Assembly (NCBI GenBank): GCA_009760855.2
Contig: WPIO01000025.1
Location: 5,244,001-5,304,000, forward strand
Source of the DNA: Cristatella mucedo
Taxonomy: Eukaryota; Bryozoa; Phylactolaemata; Cristatellidae
Direction: 5' to 3'
Length of the DNA: 60,000 bases
Within the stretch, counting starts at the first letter, position 1. Every line of letters starts with the position of its first letter. This document shows, in pieces, positions 1 to 11,413 of the stretch. The notes beneath the pieces were generated by a model, which ran no database searches, had not been told where the DNA came from, and worked only from the letters and a program-made list of their open reading frames with translations. The position numbers were made by a program, and so were the translations under genes.

Positions 1-1976
1 TCCAGTTAAATTAGCACCAGCTTGAGTTTTTGACAGGCTCACCCGTGGCACAGGCGTACCGAGGATTTCTCGATGTTCACCTGGGGGGATGGGGGAGGTT
101 AAAGCAAGAACTTACTTGCATCCGCCGGCCGCTGTAGGCCGAAAGAATTCGCTCCTCGTTCCCTGGATCAGGGGGCTGATGCTCGATAGCCTGACATCTG
201 TTCACATGAGATTTACTTCTTTTATCTACGCCTCGGATATGCAATCGTATTAATTAATATTTACCGTCGATGCTCGCAATACCCCTAATACCCACTTTGT
301 CGATAAAGAGGAAGCCGGGTAGAAGCATGTCATAAGGATACATGATATATTTAGAAAAGTGTTGTTAGCTGTGAAGGCTCTTCTGTTGCTATACAATTTT
401 TTTTTATAAAAATGAGGCTATTGAATCAGCTAGTCTTTTTTAATATCGTAGCAGAGCTACCGCTATCTGCACACAGCTTTAAAGGGGATGCTTCTTATAC
501 ACATACTTATTACTGATGAGCCATTGTCCTGTCAGGTCGCGGAGAAGCTAGACAGCCACGTAAAGATCGCTTTGATTACCGATCAAAACCACGTTACTGC
601 TTAGCATCAAGAGCTTGAAACTATAAAGCTCAGCTAAAGACTTGAAGCTAGATCTGACCTGACGATCTTCGAAGCTCAGATGAGGAGTTGAGGCTAAGTC
701 TGTCTTGACCGTCTACGAATCAAACTTTGTCGTTGGCTAGTCACAATGGCAAAATGCACCAACTGAATCGACGACCTTACCAAAATTCTCCCTTGCTGTG
801 CATCCTGTACGCCGAGTCACATGACGATTGAGAATGAATGTAATTAACAGTACTGTAGGTAATATGCAAATCTAATAGACTTAAGGCACAAAAGTGCTGT
901 ACAACTAAACGAGCTTTCGACACTTTGTCACACACATTTACATATATATTTGTTTAGCTTTATTTGTAGTTACACCCGAGCACACAAGCATGACCAAAAT
1001 TCTATGATATATCTGACATATACAGGCTTATTATGAGTTTCGTTAAATGGGAAGGGGCCAATGGATTAATCTTGAAGTCGCTTGATGAGTATTCGAGATA
1101 ATACCAAACCAGGTTTTCGCCCTGCTTTGGCTCACTGTTTTGAGACTTACGACCCCAGCCTACTTTTGGGTTCAGTATCTCCAAATAAATTTGGCCTCTC
1201 CAGCCCTATACCACAGACAGCGGACTCAAGTGGTTGCTCCGGTGGTTGCTGCTGCCGACTACAGACCTACGGTAAACTATTGCAGCAGTGTGACTCAAAT
1301 CCTCCAACACTTAGGGGTCCAAGTTTAAACTAAAAATTAATCTCTTATGGCTAAAGCCACAGCCAAAATTAAGTATTCGGCTTATGCTATTTCACGGAAA
1401 CGTCAAATGTTGCTGTCACTAGCCCACAGAAACCAGGCTGGACTAGCCACATTGCTAAATCGCTGCCGCTCAGCAGCAAGACTTAAGCACAATATTTTGA
1501 AAATAAAGGGCAGTGGTACCAAGGGCAGAAAAAATCGAAACTCCAGCAGGATGCAAGCTAGAACCCGCTGATTTCCTAAACAGATTCGCCACCATTGTCC
1601 TGTCGCCCTGCAGCTGGCTGCTTGAAAGAATGCTTGCTCATGCTTGAATGACACAGCTAGATCAGTTATAGAATCTACAGCCTGATCACCTGAGAATGGT
1701 CATGTAGTACTGTCACTAACATTCGTCAGCAGAACCATTAAAGAAAAAATTATCGGCACTATATACATATAAAACCCGGTGAACCTAATGGAAGAGCGGC
1801 TGGGTACCAATATCTGCCGTATACACTAGAAAGAGAGTGCTGGCAGCACCTTGGCCAACGCAGTACTACGAGCGATGGGATTAGCGATGTGAAGAAACTT
1901 GGTATGGCGTGGAACAAAAACAAAAGCAACAAATCAGACACCGACAGTGGCTGACAGCCGGTGCTCCTGATCACAA
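1..1976. other. Intergenic, no recognised gene
   Basis: AT-rich sequence downstream of the YEATS2-like gene. Short open frames exist (for example 1347-1571 on +), but none matches a family I know, and none shows convincing splice sites. The only recognised item is a fragment of a SINE tail near 392-440. Confidence 0.5.
392..440 (+). repeat. SINE family 2 tail fragment
   Basis: The string 'atgaggctattgaatcagct' closely matches the tail of the tRNA-headed SINEs at 36120-36290 and 55300-55455. Only the 3' tail is recognisable here. Confidence 0.55.
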
Positions 1977-4934
1977 TCATTCTCCCATATATTTGTCCGA
2001 AAGGAAATCGAACGGCTCATGCATCTGGATCGCATCGATGACGTCGGCCACCACGATCTCCGAGTGCTGTTTGACTTTGGAACTGGCAGCAGCACGTCGT
2101 AGGAGATCCTCGCAGAACGCCAGCATAGCTCCATACAGAGCCGACTCACACGTTGCCACGCCCACCGGTGCACTTGCCGGCAAGTCAGCAGCCCTGTCAG
2201 GTGCCATGACAACGGTCCAGTCTGGGGCTGTGCGGATGCCGAGCTGGCACACCAGTTCGCCGACAAAGCGCTGCTCGGCCGTCAGTGCGATCTCATCGTC
2301 GCGACCTCTCCCGCCCGAACCCTGGGCATCTGTGGACGGCAGCTTCGGCACGGGCACCGGCAGGCTCACAACGTCAACACACTGCTCAACGCATTCTCCA
2401 TCGGCCACGTCACCAAGCACGTCGGCGCTGGGCGTGCAGCGGATCACGACCTCAGATGGACACTGGGCGGCGGCCGCCGACTTGCACAAGAGCGCTCCGT
2501 CCTCAGGGCTGTACAGATGCAGACGACACCAGTGCAGTATGCGCTTCGTAGACCAGAGCGGCTCACCGCGAAGCCGAGCGTTCTCGCCACCCAGCAATTC
2601 CGCTGCTGCCTTTCGGACGTCGCAGGCCCGCAGCCACTCGCTGGCGCGACGCTTGCCCAAAGGCCAGGACGCAAACACGTCACGCGAAGGTGCGCAGTAA
2701 GGAGGCATAGGATCGTCCGGGCAAGCACCGTCAGCTTCCCTGCTGCTGCTGCTGATGCCATTGGCGCTGCCACGGCGGCCCAGCACCAGCGGATGGCGCT
2801 TGACCAGGCAGGCAATCAAAGCGTCAACGTTCGCGAAGTCACTTGGTTTCAGCGTTGACCCGGCGGAGCTACGGCCTACGGAAGCAGCTGCTAGACCCGC
2901 GGCCGCGCTCGAGCCGAGTGTGTCTGCACGAGCGGGCTGTCCACGGCATGCGGCCGAGCCTCTGGCTGCAGCACAACCGGCCGACGAAGGTGCGCCAGCA
3001 GCAGCAGCAGCAGAAGACGTAGCAGCAACAGCGGCAGCAGCAGATGAGATGCACGCGCCATTAGCGAGCACGACTTTAATGCTGTCACTGACCTGCCCAA
3101 CGCCTTTAGCCGGACGAAGCGTGCCACCCACTGCGAGGGCGCTCAGTGCTTCCCGCTTAATGAGGTACTGGCGCCCCGCTCCGTCCTGACACCTGACATA
3201 CACCGTAGGCGACGTTGCCACGGCAGCAGCAGAGGTGGGCTGTGCCCGCTCGCAGCCGCGCTGCTGACTCGGCACCGTGTGCGCCAGCAGCGACACAGCG
3301 CGAGCCGTGGCGCCACCGGAAGGCACGACAGCGCCATCACGCAGTGACCCATCCACCGCCGTAGAGGGCCGCGGCAGCAGAAGGCTAATGGCCACGGCAT
3401 CAACTGGCTTCTTGTCGGCGGCTCCAGTCGGTGCAGCTGATGCCGGGGTCGGTGGCTTTGCTACCACCCCCACAGTTAACTCCCCACCATTGCCACTGCC
3501 CTCGCTCTTGCAGACAACAGCCGACTGTGTCTGCTTGTGTTCGACCACAGTGCCGCGATTTGCTACGCTTCCGGATACGCCATTTTCTTTCCGCGTTTGC
3601 GTCGAGAAATTCCTTTCCTGCGACGACGGCAGCATCGATGACGACGCCAGCGACGATAAAGAAGCTGATGGCCGCAGCATGGTCTGATGGTCCAAGGATG
3701 ATGCCGCCAATGCTGCCACCTTCGCTGCATCGACAACACTACCAGCCACGGCTAGGCAGTTTCGAGAGAGGCCGGAAGAAGGTGGCCCGTTGCCATCGCG
3801 ATGCACGACGGCAGCAGCAGCAGCCGCTGCAGCCACCGGGCCTGATGACACATGCGGCGACGATGCTGTGGCAAAGGCGCCGCCTCCTCCTCCGCGCTGC
3901 TGCGGTGCAGTCGTCGGCAGCGGCAGCTCGGGCGACGGGGAGGTGAGGTCCAGCTCGACGTCGACGTGCGTCTCGGCGCCCAGCGTCTGCAGGCCGGTGT
4001 AAGTTCGATCCAGCTTCAAGTTGTGTATAACGTCTATCTTTCTGCCGCGAGCGTCGCTCAGGTGCACTTGCACGCGCACCGGAAACTCGCCCCAGCCGCG
4101 CCGGGTCAAATGAAAGGGCGGTCGGGCGACCTCGACCAGGTCGTTCGGCTTGTAGCTCGGATGCAGGAAGAACCACACCTTCCTGACGAACCGACTCACG
4201 TCGGGCTGCTCGCGCGGGCCTCTCACGTATATCATCCACTTGTGCGTCGCCATGTCCTTGTCATCCCTCCTATCATCCGGTATGTACTTGGACACGTTTC
4301 CGACAATGAGGCGCTTCGTCAGTTTTACGTTAGGCGCGGCGGGCGGCGCCGAGCCGCGCGCGGCAGCGACCGCGGCGACGACGTCGGCCGCGTTCGCGGG
4401 CGCGCAAATCTCGCGCTTCACTAGGCATTCGCTGGCGCACCGAGGGATGGCGCCGACGGAGGGAGTGGCGGCGGCGGAAGCGTGCCCGGGCGCGACCGGC
4501 TTCTTGCCGCTCAACTGCTTCACGGCCGGGTGAACGGCGCTCTGTTGACTGTTGCTGAGATCCTGCTCTCCGGAAGAGGCGCTATAGTACTTGGCCACAA
4601 TGCACGCTCTGAGGCTGTCCATGGTGATGCGCGCTTCATTCAGCCGCCTGTCAATCTCCAGCGCCTCGTGTTTCTTCTCGTCGATGGCCAGGTCAAGCTG
4701 CTCGGTCAGAATCCGAACGATCTTTTTCACGTTGTAGTCCTTGGCATCTAGCTCCATGACTCGCTGCCGCTTCCTAAGTTCGGCGCCAGGGTTCTCGTAG
4801 TCGGGGTCCATGTTGTCATCCGACCGTTTTCCTGCCCTGTCCATCAAACCGCGTCCGAGAGCGACGGTCGGCCAGCGCCGGGCGACAAGGCCGTACCTGC
4901 GGCTGTCCAGTTGTAATGCAGTGCCTAGTTCCAT
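1977..4934 (-). CDS. YEATS2: YEATS2-like histone acyl-lysine reader, single exon
   Basis: Intact 985-residue protein when counted from the first in-frame ATG (4932-4934). Other starts are ATG 4844 and ATG 4811; the last gives MDPDYE, close to the N-terminus of vertebrate YEATS2. In order: an acidic/coiled N-terminal region (about 45-120) ending in [14 protein letters not shown], a YEATS domain (about 204-330) with [24 protein letters not shown] and [14 protein letters not shown] (aromatic cage Trp about 281), a long Ala/Ser/Gly-rich low-complexity middle, a conserved block around [11 protein letters not shown], and a C-terminal histone fold (about 885-980). Known of the family: YEATS2 is the acetyl/crotonyl-H3K27 reader of the ATAC acetyltransferase complex, and its histone fold pairs with NC2-beta. 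Shorter than the human protein (about 1,420 aa). Odd: no introns, high GC and poly-Ala tracts, unlike the intron-rich neighbours. Nuclear. Confidence 0.9.
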   Translation of the reverse strand: MELGTALQLDSRRYGLVARRWPTVALGRGLMDRAGKRSDDNMDPDYENPGAELRKRQRVMELDAKDYNVKKIVRILTEQLDLAIDEKKHEALEIDRRLNEARITMDSLRACIVAKYYSASSGEQDLSNSQQSAVHPAVKQLSGKKPVAPGHASAAATPSVGAIPRCASECLVKREICAPANAADVVAAVAAARGSAPPAAPNVKLTKRLIVGNVSKYIPDDRRDDKDMATHKWMIYVRGPREQPDVSRFVRKVWFFLHPSYKPNDLVEVARPPFHLTRRGWGEFPVRVQVHLSDARGRKIDVIHNLKLDRTYTGLQTLGAETHVDVELDLTSPSPELPLPTTAPQQRGGGGGAFATASSPHVSSGPVAAAAAAAAVVHRDGNGPPSSGLSRNCLAVAGSVVDAAKVAALAASSLDHQTMLRPSASLSSLASSSMLPSSQERNFSTQTRKENGVSGSVANRGTVVEHKQTQSAVVCKSEGSGNGGELTVGVVAKPPTPASAAPTGAADKKPVDAVAISLLLPRPSTAVDGSLRDGAVVPSGGATARAVSLLAHTVPSQQRGCERAQPTSAAAVATSPTVYVRCQDGAGRQYLIKREALSALAVGGTLRPAKGVGQVSDSIKVVLANGACISSAAAAVAATSSAAAAAGAPSSAGCAAARGSAACRGQPARADTLGSSAAAGLAAASVGRSSAGSTLKPSDFANVDALIACLVKRHPLVLGRRGSANGISSSSREADGACPDDPMPPYCAPSRDVFASWPLGKRRASEWLRACDVRKAAAELLGGENARLRGEPLWSTKRILHWCRLHLYSPEDGALLCKSAAAAQCPSEVVIRCTPSADVLGDVADGECVEQCVDVVSLPVPVPKLPSTDAQGSGGRGRDDEIALTAEQRFVGELVCQLGIRTAPDWTVVMAPDRAADLPASAPVGVATCESALYGAMLAFCEDLLRRAAASSKVKQHSEIVVADVIDAIQMHEPFDFLSDKYMGE

Positions 4935-5823
4935 TGGTAGCAAAAATCCTTGGCTGAGAATACTGCCTGGGAGTCTTTTGATTAATTAAGTTAAAACAAA
5001 ATTATCTGGTTTAAGTGAACTGAAGTCTCCAGAAAGAATCCAAACGGGCCGAATACTTGGCCCTACTATTGTGTCAGCCATTCCATTTTTTCTACGCGGT
5101 AGCCTGCTGGTATCTGATCAGTTGTCTGAAGTGTTATGTACGTGGTCAAACTTGGCGTGAAAACCGTAAAAGTTTCTTCGTGTGCAAGAATCCTTTTAAC
5201 TAGCTGTATTTATGCGTTCAGATGCTGCCCTTCAAATCTTCGCTCATTTCGGGCTCAAACCTGTGTACGGGGCTCCTTACGTACCCACGGTGAACTCCGC
5301 CGCTAGCTGAGGAGGCGTGTAAATGCTACGACTGTTTATCGCCTTAAAGAGCCCTGGGAGCATGTATTTGCCCGCACTTATTATAGAAGCATTCGGGGTT
5401 GCTTGTGCCATTGAAGCGCCGAACAGGCGCAGGGAATGGTGCCCCCACCCGTTGAGAGTGCTGCGCCGGCCTCTAGCCACGTAGCCCGCTACCGAATGCC
5501 GGGTCGGTGCGACGTGTACGCAACTTCGGATAGCCGCGTTTTGGGTGCATTTCTACTCACCAGTACTAGGGCTGAGTTCGCTTGCATTCGCTAGATTGAG
5601 TTTACCAAGCACAGTTGAGGATTTTAACCTCAGCTTTATTCGCAGGCGGGTAATGTTGCAGCGGGTCCAGTTTGGTGCTAATCCAACACTGGTCGCTTGC
5701 GCTCGCTGTTGTCAACCGAGTGCCTAATCCAAAACTGGGCTTGACCAGCGCTTTTACCCTCCAACAGGGAGTGCGCCATTTCTGCCCTCTACAGTCGGGG
5801 GGGGGGGTGATGAATTGTTGCTG
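4935..5823. other. Upstream region of YEATS2-like gene, no gene seen
   Basis: About 0.9 kb between the YEATS2 start and the Maverick-like element. It contains a minus-strand open frame (5277-5480) with no family resemblance and a run of G near 5799. It probably holds the YEATS2 promoter and perhaps an untranslated exon, but I see no clear core promoter. Confidence 0.4.
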
Positions 5824-5879
5824 ACACTTTACGACAAAAACCCCTTACTCGCTCGCAAGGTCTTTTCATCGTAAAGTGT
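5824..5879. promoter_or_regulatory. 11-bp inverted repeat upstream of PolB
   Basis: ACACTTTACGA (5824-5834) and its exact reverse complement TCGTAAAGTGT (5869-5879), separated by 34 bases, end 13 bases before the first polymerase ATG (5893). It may be an operator or promoter element, a replication signal or the remnant of an element end; the sequence alone does not decide. Confidence 0.5.
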
Positions 5880-5892
5880 AAAAAAATGCATC

Positions 5893-8800
5893 ATGGCGGC
5901 GCAAGTGTTACATTTGTGTAAGGATGCTGCCTTAAGTGTATTAAGCAAAATAATATTCCCTTGCATAGCAAAGATGCCTTTACCGTTTAGGACAAGGTAT
6001 TCATTTGCAACTAATGCGAGGAGGTTGGTGAATATTGGCTTTGATGAGGATACAGTTCCGCACGTTGGTAGGTTAGGAAGAAAAAAACCTGTTGGGTTTA
6101 CTATCCCAAGGGTTACAGGTGGAGGCGATACTTTACCATTTGATTATGTGACCAAACAAAGTTTTCTCGATTTTGAAGTTTTAAAAGAAACGCTGCGTTA
6201 TCAAATAAATAATTTGCCAAGGCGTATTAAGGAGTTTTTCACTAGAACTCACTTCAAGGTCAATTTTGAGATGAAGCTGTTTCATAGCGATGAAGTAGAA
6301 AAGCATGGAGTCCAATCAAAGTCTTTACTGACAATGGACGGAGAATCGGCAAATCCAATTTATGACAAACTTATGAAATCATTAGGTGAAAATGCCGAAC
6401 AGCTTATAAACAACAACATCGGCTCCGGCTGGATTCTCTTAAGATTCTTTGCTTTCACCGCTGTTATCTCAAAGTATTCCAATAGGCGGAGGAACCTTTA
6501 TCGAAACTCCTGAATTTCTAGTAAAAAAGAAATGTATTACTAATTTAAGAAATGTCAACGATGAATTTTGTGCGCTGTGGTGTGTTTTGCTGGCGTTAAA
6601 TCCTATTAAAATGAATAAGTGGCGAGGTGATGATTTGCAAAAGATTCTAAGGACGCAATACGTATCACTTTTTGATGAGATTCGGAACGTTGGATGGCCA
6701 ATGAAAGTCATGGATGCTGAAAAACTAGAAAAGGCTATGAATGTAAGTTAAGAAATGTAGTTGCAAAGATTCAAGAGTCTCTCCACTACGAGTTGCAAAG
6801 GAAGCCGATGAAAAATCAAGACGACATCTTCTAACTAAAGGAGACAAAGATAATTGTCTGTTTATAAAAAATGTCAATGCTTTTTGTAGGTCATCAGGAT
6901 CTGACGGAAAACAGTATTATTGCCACAGGTGTTTGAATAGGTTTTCAACAAGGAACAAATGGATCAACATTTCAAACGATGAAAATATATTAACACTAGA
7001 ACCACTGTTTACCAAATGCCAGATGCACCAAATAAATTTGTATCATTTAAGTCATTCAAACATCTCAGCACAGCTCCCTGTGTTTGCTTCGTTGACTTTT
7101 GAGTGCAGTTTAGTTAAAAGTGAATACCAAAAAATCCACGGTTCAGCTCATACTCCTTGCTCTGCCGCTTATGTAATCATTTATTGGAATGGAAAAGTAC
7201 AGCAACACTTTACCACCTTCGTACCCAACTGTTTTGTCGATTTCCTAAAGAAATTATTCGAAGTAACGGCTTTTTTGAAAACTTGCCTATCTGAAAAAAA
7301 TTCTAACTCAAAAATGAAACCACTGACGAAGGATGAAGAGAAACACCATAAAAGGCATTATTCTGTTGAATATGCAAAAAGCCTTTCAATCGTGAAAAGG
7401 AGGGGGGAAAAAGAAAAGGACCATTGCCATCTAACTAACAAATATAGAGGAGCAGCACACCATTATTGTAATTTAAAAGCCGGCGTTGATTATCGCAAAT
7501 GGCAAATTCCCGTCTTCTCCCACAACTTCAGAGGATATGATTAGCACATTGTCGTTAAAGCACTCAAGAATTATTTCAGCATTACTTCAGAACAGTTAGC
7601 TAACAATATTTGAGAAGTTTATGAAGCTCCGCGTTAGGAATTTAGTATTTAAGGACAACATGCAATTCATGCTTGGTTCCTTAGATCACATTACTTCAAC
7701 GCTTGGTAAAACTATAGGCTGATTTCCAATTACACAGAAATACTTAGCAGAGAAGTATGAAGGAGAAAACTTAGATTTACTTGCGACAAAAGGAGACTAT
7801 CCTTACAAATATATGGACTTTTTTTATAGATTCAATGAAACAAAGTTACCACGCAGAGAAGCTCTCGACTCAAGTATCTATGTGTCAAAGTTAACGGACA
7901 CCAAATACGAAAAAGAAAAAGCTATATGGAGCAAATTTGGCTGTAAAACACTTAAAGATTATCATGATTTGTATCTGTTAACCGATGTCTTTCTGTTGGC
8001 AGATTGTTTCGAAAGCTTTAGGAAAGGGCTAACTGAAAAGTTAAAGCTTGATCCAGAAAATTTCGCAACGACACCAAACTTTTCATGTAGCGCTGTGTTT
8101 TGGTCTTCGGGAGCTAGCGTTGAACTACTAACTGATCGTGAGCACTAAGACATTTTCAAAAAGTCAATCCTCGGAGGAGTCTGTCAACCGAACCTTTGGC
8201 ATGCAAGGGCAAATAATCCTTCAATAGCAGGATATGATCCAACAAAGCTGCATACCTGATGGCTGGGGAAAGGAGCGAATTCTAGCCCTGCCAGACGATT
8301 CAGACATCGGCGCTTTTTTTTGTTCTTGACATTGAATACGATCCAGAAACTGCAAACGAGTTCCACGATCTTCATAATGAATATCCGCTATGCCCATCAA
8401 ACAGAGTGGTTGACAGTAGCAAAATTTTGGCATTTCAAACAAAGTTTAAAACTGGCACTTGTGCTGTTCTAAAGTTGGTTAATGATTTACTCCAAAGAAA
8501 GACTATCTTGTTTACTATCGCTATTTAAAGTTTTGTTTAAAGCATGGAATGCAAGCAGCTGCCAAACGCGTTTTCAAGTTTGAACAGAAACCATGGCTTA
8601 AGAAGTATATCAAGGTATGTGCTGATATGAAGCTCAAGTTTAATGATAAAAAGTTTCTTCGTAATCTATGAAAGTTGATCATTAACTCTTTCTATGGCAA
8701 GAAATGCCAAGACGTTAAAAAACGTGTAAAAACATACATCGTAAATGTAATAGACGAGATGGGACAAAAGAAGTTTGCTAAGTGCATGAGGGATCCCAGG

Positions 8801-9445
8801 CTTACAAAATTTCGAGACTTCGGTTAAAATTTAACCATTTTCCAAATGAGTCTACAAAAAACAAAGTTGAACTAGCCAATATTCATTGGAACTTCAGTTC
8901 TTGATTTATCACAGTTACATATGCAAAAATTCTATTACGATGTTCTAAAGTCAAAGTATGGCTCAAAAGTTCAATTAACTTACGCGGACACTAATTAAAT
9001 AGTATTGAAAGTAGAAACTCCAGACATTTATAAAGACATAGAGTCTATGCTGGAATGGTTCCACAGCGACGTGTTTGGATAGTTCAAAGAGGAAGTTGAT
9101 GACTAAGTAATAGAAGAATTATGCACCTTAAGACCAAAGCTGTACTCGCTGAGATTTGCAGCTGGTGGTGGTAAATCTGCATCCAGAAGAGTGACTAATG
9201 CAGTGCTACGTGAAACTATGGGGCAAGAAACATTTGTTGAATGCTTGACAGATCACATTGCAGGGTTCAAATGTGAAAGCATGTGTGGGGTGAGTAATAA
9301 AAAAACGAACATTCAACTAAATAGTGCAAAAGAAACAGGAGTTATACACGGACACTCTTAATAAACTAGCTTTATCTGCATTTGAGTCAAAGCATTACTG
9401 GTTGAATTGTTGGCGATGTAGTTATTCTTATGGCCACTACCGAAT
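5893..9445 (+). pseudogene. Protein-primed DNA polymerase B (Maverick pPolB), broken
   Basis: Collinear matches to Maverick PolB occur across about 3.5 kb in shifting frames. In order: an N-terminal region with IYDKLMKSL and GSGWIL (about 6360-6440), a block with KKCITNLRNVNDEFC (about 6530), a Cys/His finger block with YYCHRC (about 6915), DHCHLTNKYRGAAHHYCN (about 7420-7470), the exonuclease motif HNFRGYD (about 7524-7544) followed at once by a stop, FGCKTLKDYHDLYLLTDV (about 7937-7990), GGVCQPN (about 8175), palm motif B KLIINSFYG (8672-8698) preceded by a stop, and a C-terminal KYxSLRFAAGGGK-like region (about 9140). The catalytic palm motif A segment expected between about 8220 and 8320 is missing, and the motif C aspartate segment (8981-8998) is mutated and ends in a stop. 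In an intact element it would copy the linear genome from a protein primer. Clearly non-functional. Confidence 0.9.
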
Positions 9446-9527
9446 TGCTGAGGCAATTAGAGAAGGTCGAGATTCCGGCTTCTGCACAACATGCCAAGTA
9501 ATTTTTATTTGAAAAAAATTATCCTTG

Positions 9528-9532
9528 TATAG
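9528..9532 (+). promoter_or_regulatory. TATAG start-proximal motif
   Basis: GTATAG lies 6 bases before the ATG of the acidic/basic ORF at 9539. The same motif recurs before other non-polymerase genes of the element. Confidence 0.5.
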
Positions 9533-9538
9533 GAGACA

Positions 9539-10098
9539 ATGGCAAACATCTTTCGCGATGAGCCTGAAGGTTTTTTCTCAACAGTAGTAAAAAAGATCTT
9601 GAGAAACAACTTCCAACTGAGCAACCGCTATCAGAAGAACTAGCAATGGAAACCGATTCCGACTCTGATGATCATGATTACGACCCCAACAACGAATGAG
9701 AATCAGACACTGGCTATAAAGAGGGGATTGAATACTACTCTGACGATGTTTTCTACTCAGATTCTGGTTCCGTTGTTGATAGAGAAACTGATGTAGAACT
9801 TGATTTAAAAAAAAGTTTATTATTGCACAGAATGGATGTCTCTTGAATTCGCAGTTTCGATCAATCACGAGATCTCACACTCAAGATTTGTCATCAAAAG
9901 TTGAAAGGTGCGGATGCACGAATCGTTGAGCATTCTCTCGACTAACTAATTCCTGATCTAGATACATGCTATCTCGACATCTTAGTAGAGATCTGCAACA
10001 CTTGTCATTAGCTAATTGAATGTCTAGGCAAACTCATCTCAATGTTAACCAAAGCCGGAAGTAAGAAGAAGAAACCAAATACTAAAAATGGCGCCTAG
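9539..10098 (+). pseudogene. Acidic/basic hypothetical protein of the Maverick-like element
   Basis: Not recognised. Open reading starts MANIFRDEPEGFFSTVVKK, shifts frame in an A-run near 9590, then gives a strongly acidic stretch (ETDSDSDDHDYDPNNE; GIEYYSDDVFYSDSGS) with an in-frame stop near 9697. A second frameshift near 9845 leads to a C-terminal part (RDLTLKICHQKLKG, with two stops) that ends in a basic KKKK tail before a stop at 10096-10098. About 186 residues in all. The acidic N-half and basic C-tail would suit a nucleic-acid or core-associated viral protein, but that is inference. It follows PolB closely on the same strand. Confidence 0.6.
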
Positions 10099-10175
10099 AT
10101 CGTAACAACAACAATGTAATTAGCTTATCGCAGTTAGTAGTATTAGTTTCTTTGTGTGCACGTTTCTTATCATTG

Positions 10176-10180
10176 TATAG
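10176..10180 (+). promoter_or_regulatory. TATAG start-proximal motif
   Basis: GTATAGATAAA runs directly into the ATG at 10186-10188. Confidence 0.5.
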
Positions 10181-10185
10181 ATAAA

Positions 10186-10681
10186 ATGTCCACAGCAGTT
10201 ACTGATCCAAGTCTAGCAACATCTGCAAAAGCACTGAAAGCATACGTTGATTATCTTGTTAGGTCGAGAATGACAGCTTACAATGCACAAACACTCGACT
10301 CTGACATCTCAGTAATGACAGATAACTTGGTAAAAAAAGTCTTACCTTGATAATTGTGAAACAGAAGCGCAGAAAGGAATTTCAGCTGGCATAATTAAAG
10401 TCACGTCTGACCTGGAAACAACTGTCCGAAGCAAAGTTGATGCACTTCTAGACACTCCAGGAGAAATCGCTGGGTATACCACATGGATTGTCAGCCAACT
10501 ACCAATATTATCAACTGTAATCTCTGGAGCGGCAGGAATCAAACCCGACATCTCTGGCATTGTTAAAAGTTAGTGTTATGCAATCATGCCTGATATCTCA
10601 GATGGAACAAGAGCGCACCAAAAGGCAGCTCTTGCAGCAGTTGCGTCATCGGCTGATCCATCTTCGGCAGTTCCGCAATAA
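10186..10681 (+). pseudogene. Ala/Ser-rich hypothetical protein of the Maverick-like element
   Basis: Not recognised; about 165 residues. It begins MSTAVTDPSLATSAKALKAY, shifts frame in an A-run near 10335, continues with TPGEIAGYTTWIVSQLP (a mildly hydrophobic segment), meets a stop at 10571-10573 and carries on in frame with GTRAHQKAALAAVASSAD to a stop at 10679-10681. No signal peptide is evident. It has the TATAG motif at its start and lies between two genes of the same orientation, so it was probably part of a structural or late gene block. Confidence 0.55.
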
Positions 10682-10693
10682 AAATTGCTTTAG

Positions 10694-10698
10694 TATAG
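10694..10698 (+). promoter_or_regulatory. TATAG start-proximal motif
   Basis: GTATAGAAA runs directly into the ATG at 10702-10704. Confidence 0.5.
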
Positions 10699-10701
10699 AA
10701 A

Positions 10702-11070
10702 ATGATTGAAACCCGGTGCACTGATGGTCTAACAGAAGCTCAAAGCCAGCAGTTTAGCAACTTTAAGATTTGTGTGTTCCCGATGGGCCGCATTGAAGAC
10801 ATTAGGGCTTCTCTGCTTGAAGCCTTGAGACTGGTGTTTGAATACAAGGCGTTGAGTTTTTCTTGCACAGACCCAAAGATGTCTGGCATCTTTTCAGAAG
10901 TCCGCGATGGTTCAACCTTCAAAGAGTTCCTGAAGGATCTTAAAATTGAAACAATTGACTTTACCAGGTCGGAAGCCTACTCTAAAAAAGTTTTGCAGAA
11001 GGCAGTAGATTCAAGACTAATACTATTTGTACTATACTATAACATATATATTATTATATATACTATATAG
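10702..11070 (+). CDS. Hypothetical protein of the Maverick-like element
   Basis: Open frame of 122 residues, MIETRCTDGLTEAQSQQFSN onward, with a mixed alpha/beta-looking sequence (RIEDIRASLLEALRLVFEYK; FKEFLKDLKIETIDF). I recognise no family. The last 15 or so residues are encoded by very AT-rich sequence (TATATA-like, 11030-11070), so the natural C-terminus may have been overwritten. The start is supported by the TATAG motif three bases upstream. Third of three consecutive + strand genes after PolB. Confidence 0.5.
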   Translation: MIETRCTDGLTEAQSQQFSNFKICVFPMGRIEDIRASLLEALRLVFEYKALSFSCTDPKMSGIFSEVRDGSTFKEFLKDLKIETIDFTRSEAYSKKVLQKAVDSRLILFVLYYNIYIIIYTI

Positions 11071-11413
11071 TATTCTAATTAATATATTACATATATTATA
11101 AGTTGATATTATAAGTATTGACTGCTAGAAGACCTTGTGAAGCCAAAGGAATTCCGACGGGAATCATTGGACTGGAGAGTTTAAATATCGTAAATTCTAA
11201 TGGCAGGAAATGTAACCGAATTCATTTTCAATAAATTAACATTAAGCATAAGTATTACCTCTATTCGAGAAGTAAAATCACTTTGACCGGCGTCGACAGG
11301 AAATGGTACAGATAAATTGAGTGAAAAGCAATAATTATTAAATTCTAAAGGAAGGGATTAAACACTGTTTTTGTATTTAGAAATTTTCAATGTCAGTTTT
11401 TTCTAGGCAAATA
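11071..11413. other. AT-rich gap between convergent genes
   Basis: Very AT-rich at 11030-11110 (TATATA tracts), then 300 bases with no open frame that I can support. It separates the + strand ORF at 10702 from the 3' end of the minus-strand fibre-like gene. Confidence 0.4.

Noticed and set aside
1347-1571. Basic 74-residue ORF resembling a ribosomal-type protein by composition
   Set aside because: No motif of any ribosomal protein; surrounding sequence shows no gene structure.
1909-4751. Several long + strand and other-frame ORFs over the YEATS2 region
   Set aside because: Shadows of the GC-rich minus-strand gene; no domain resemblance.
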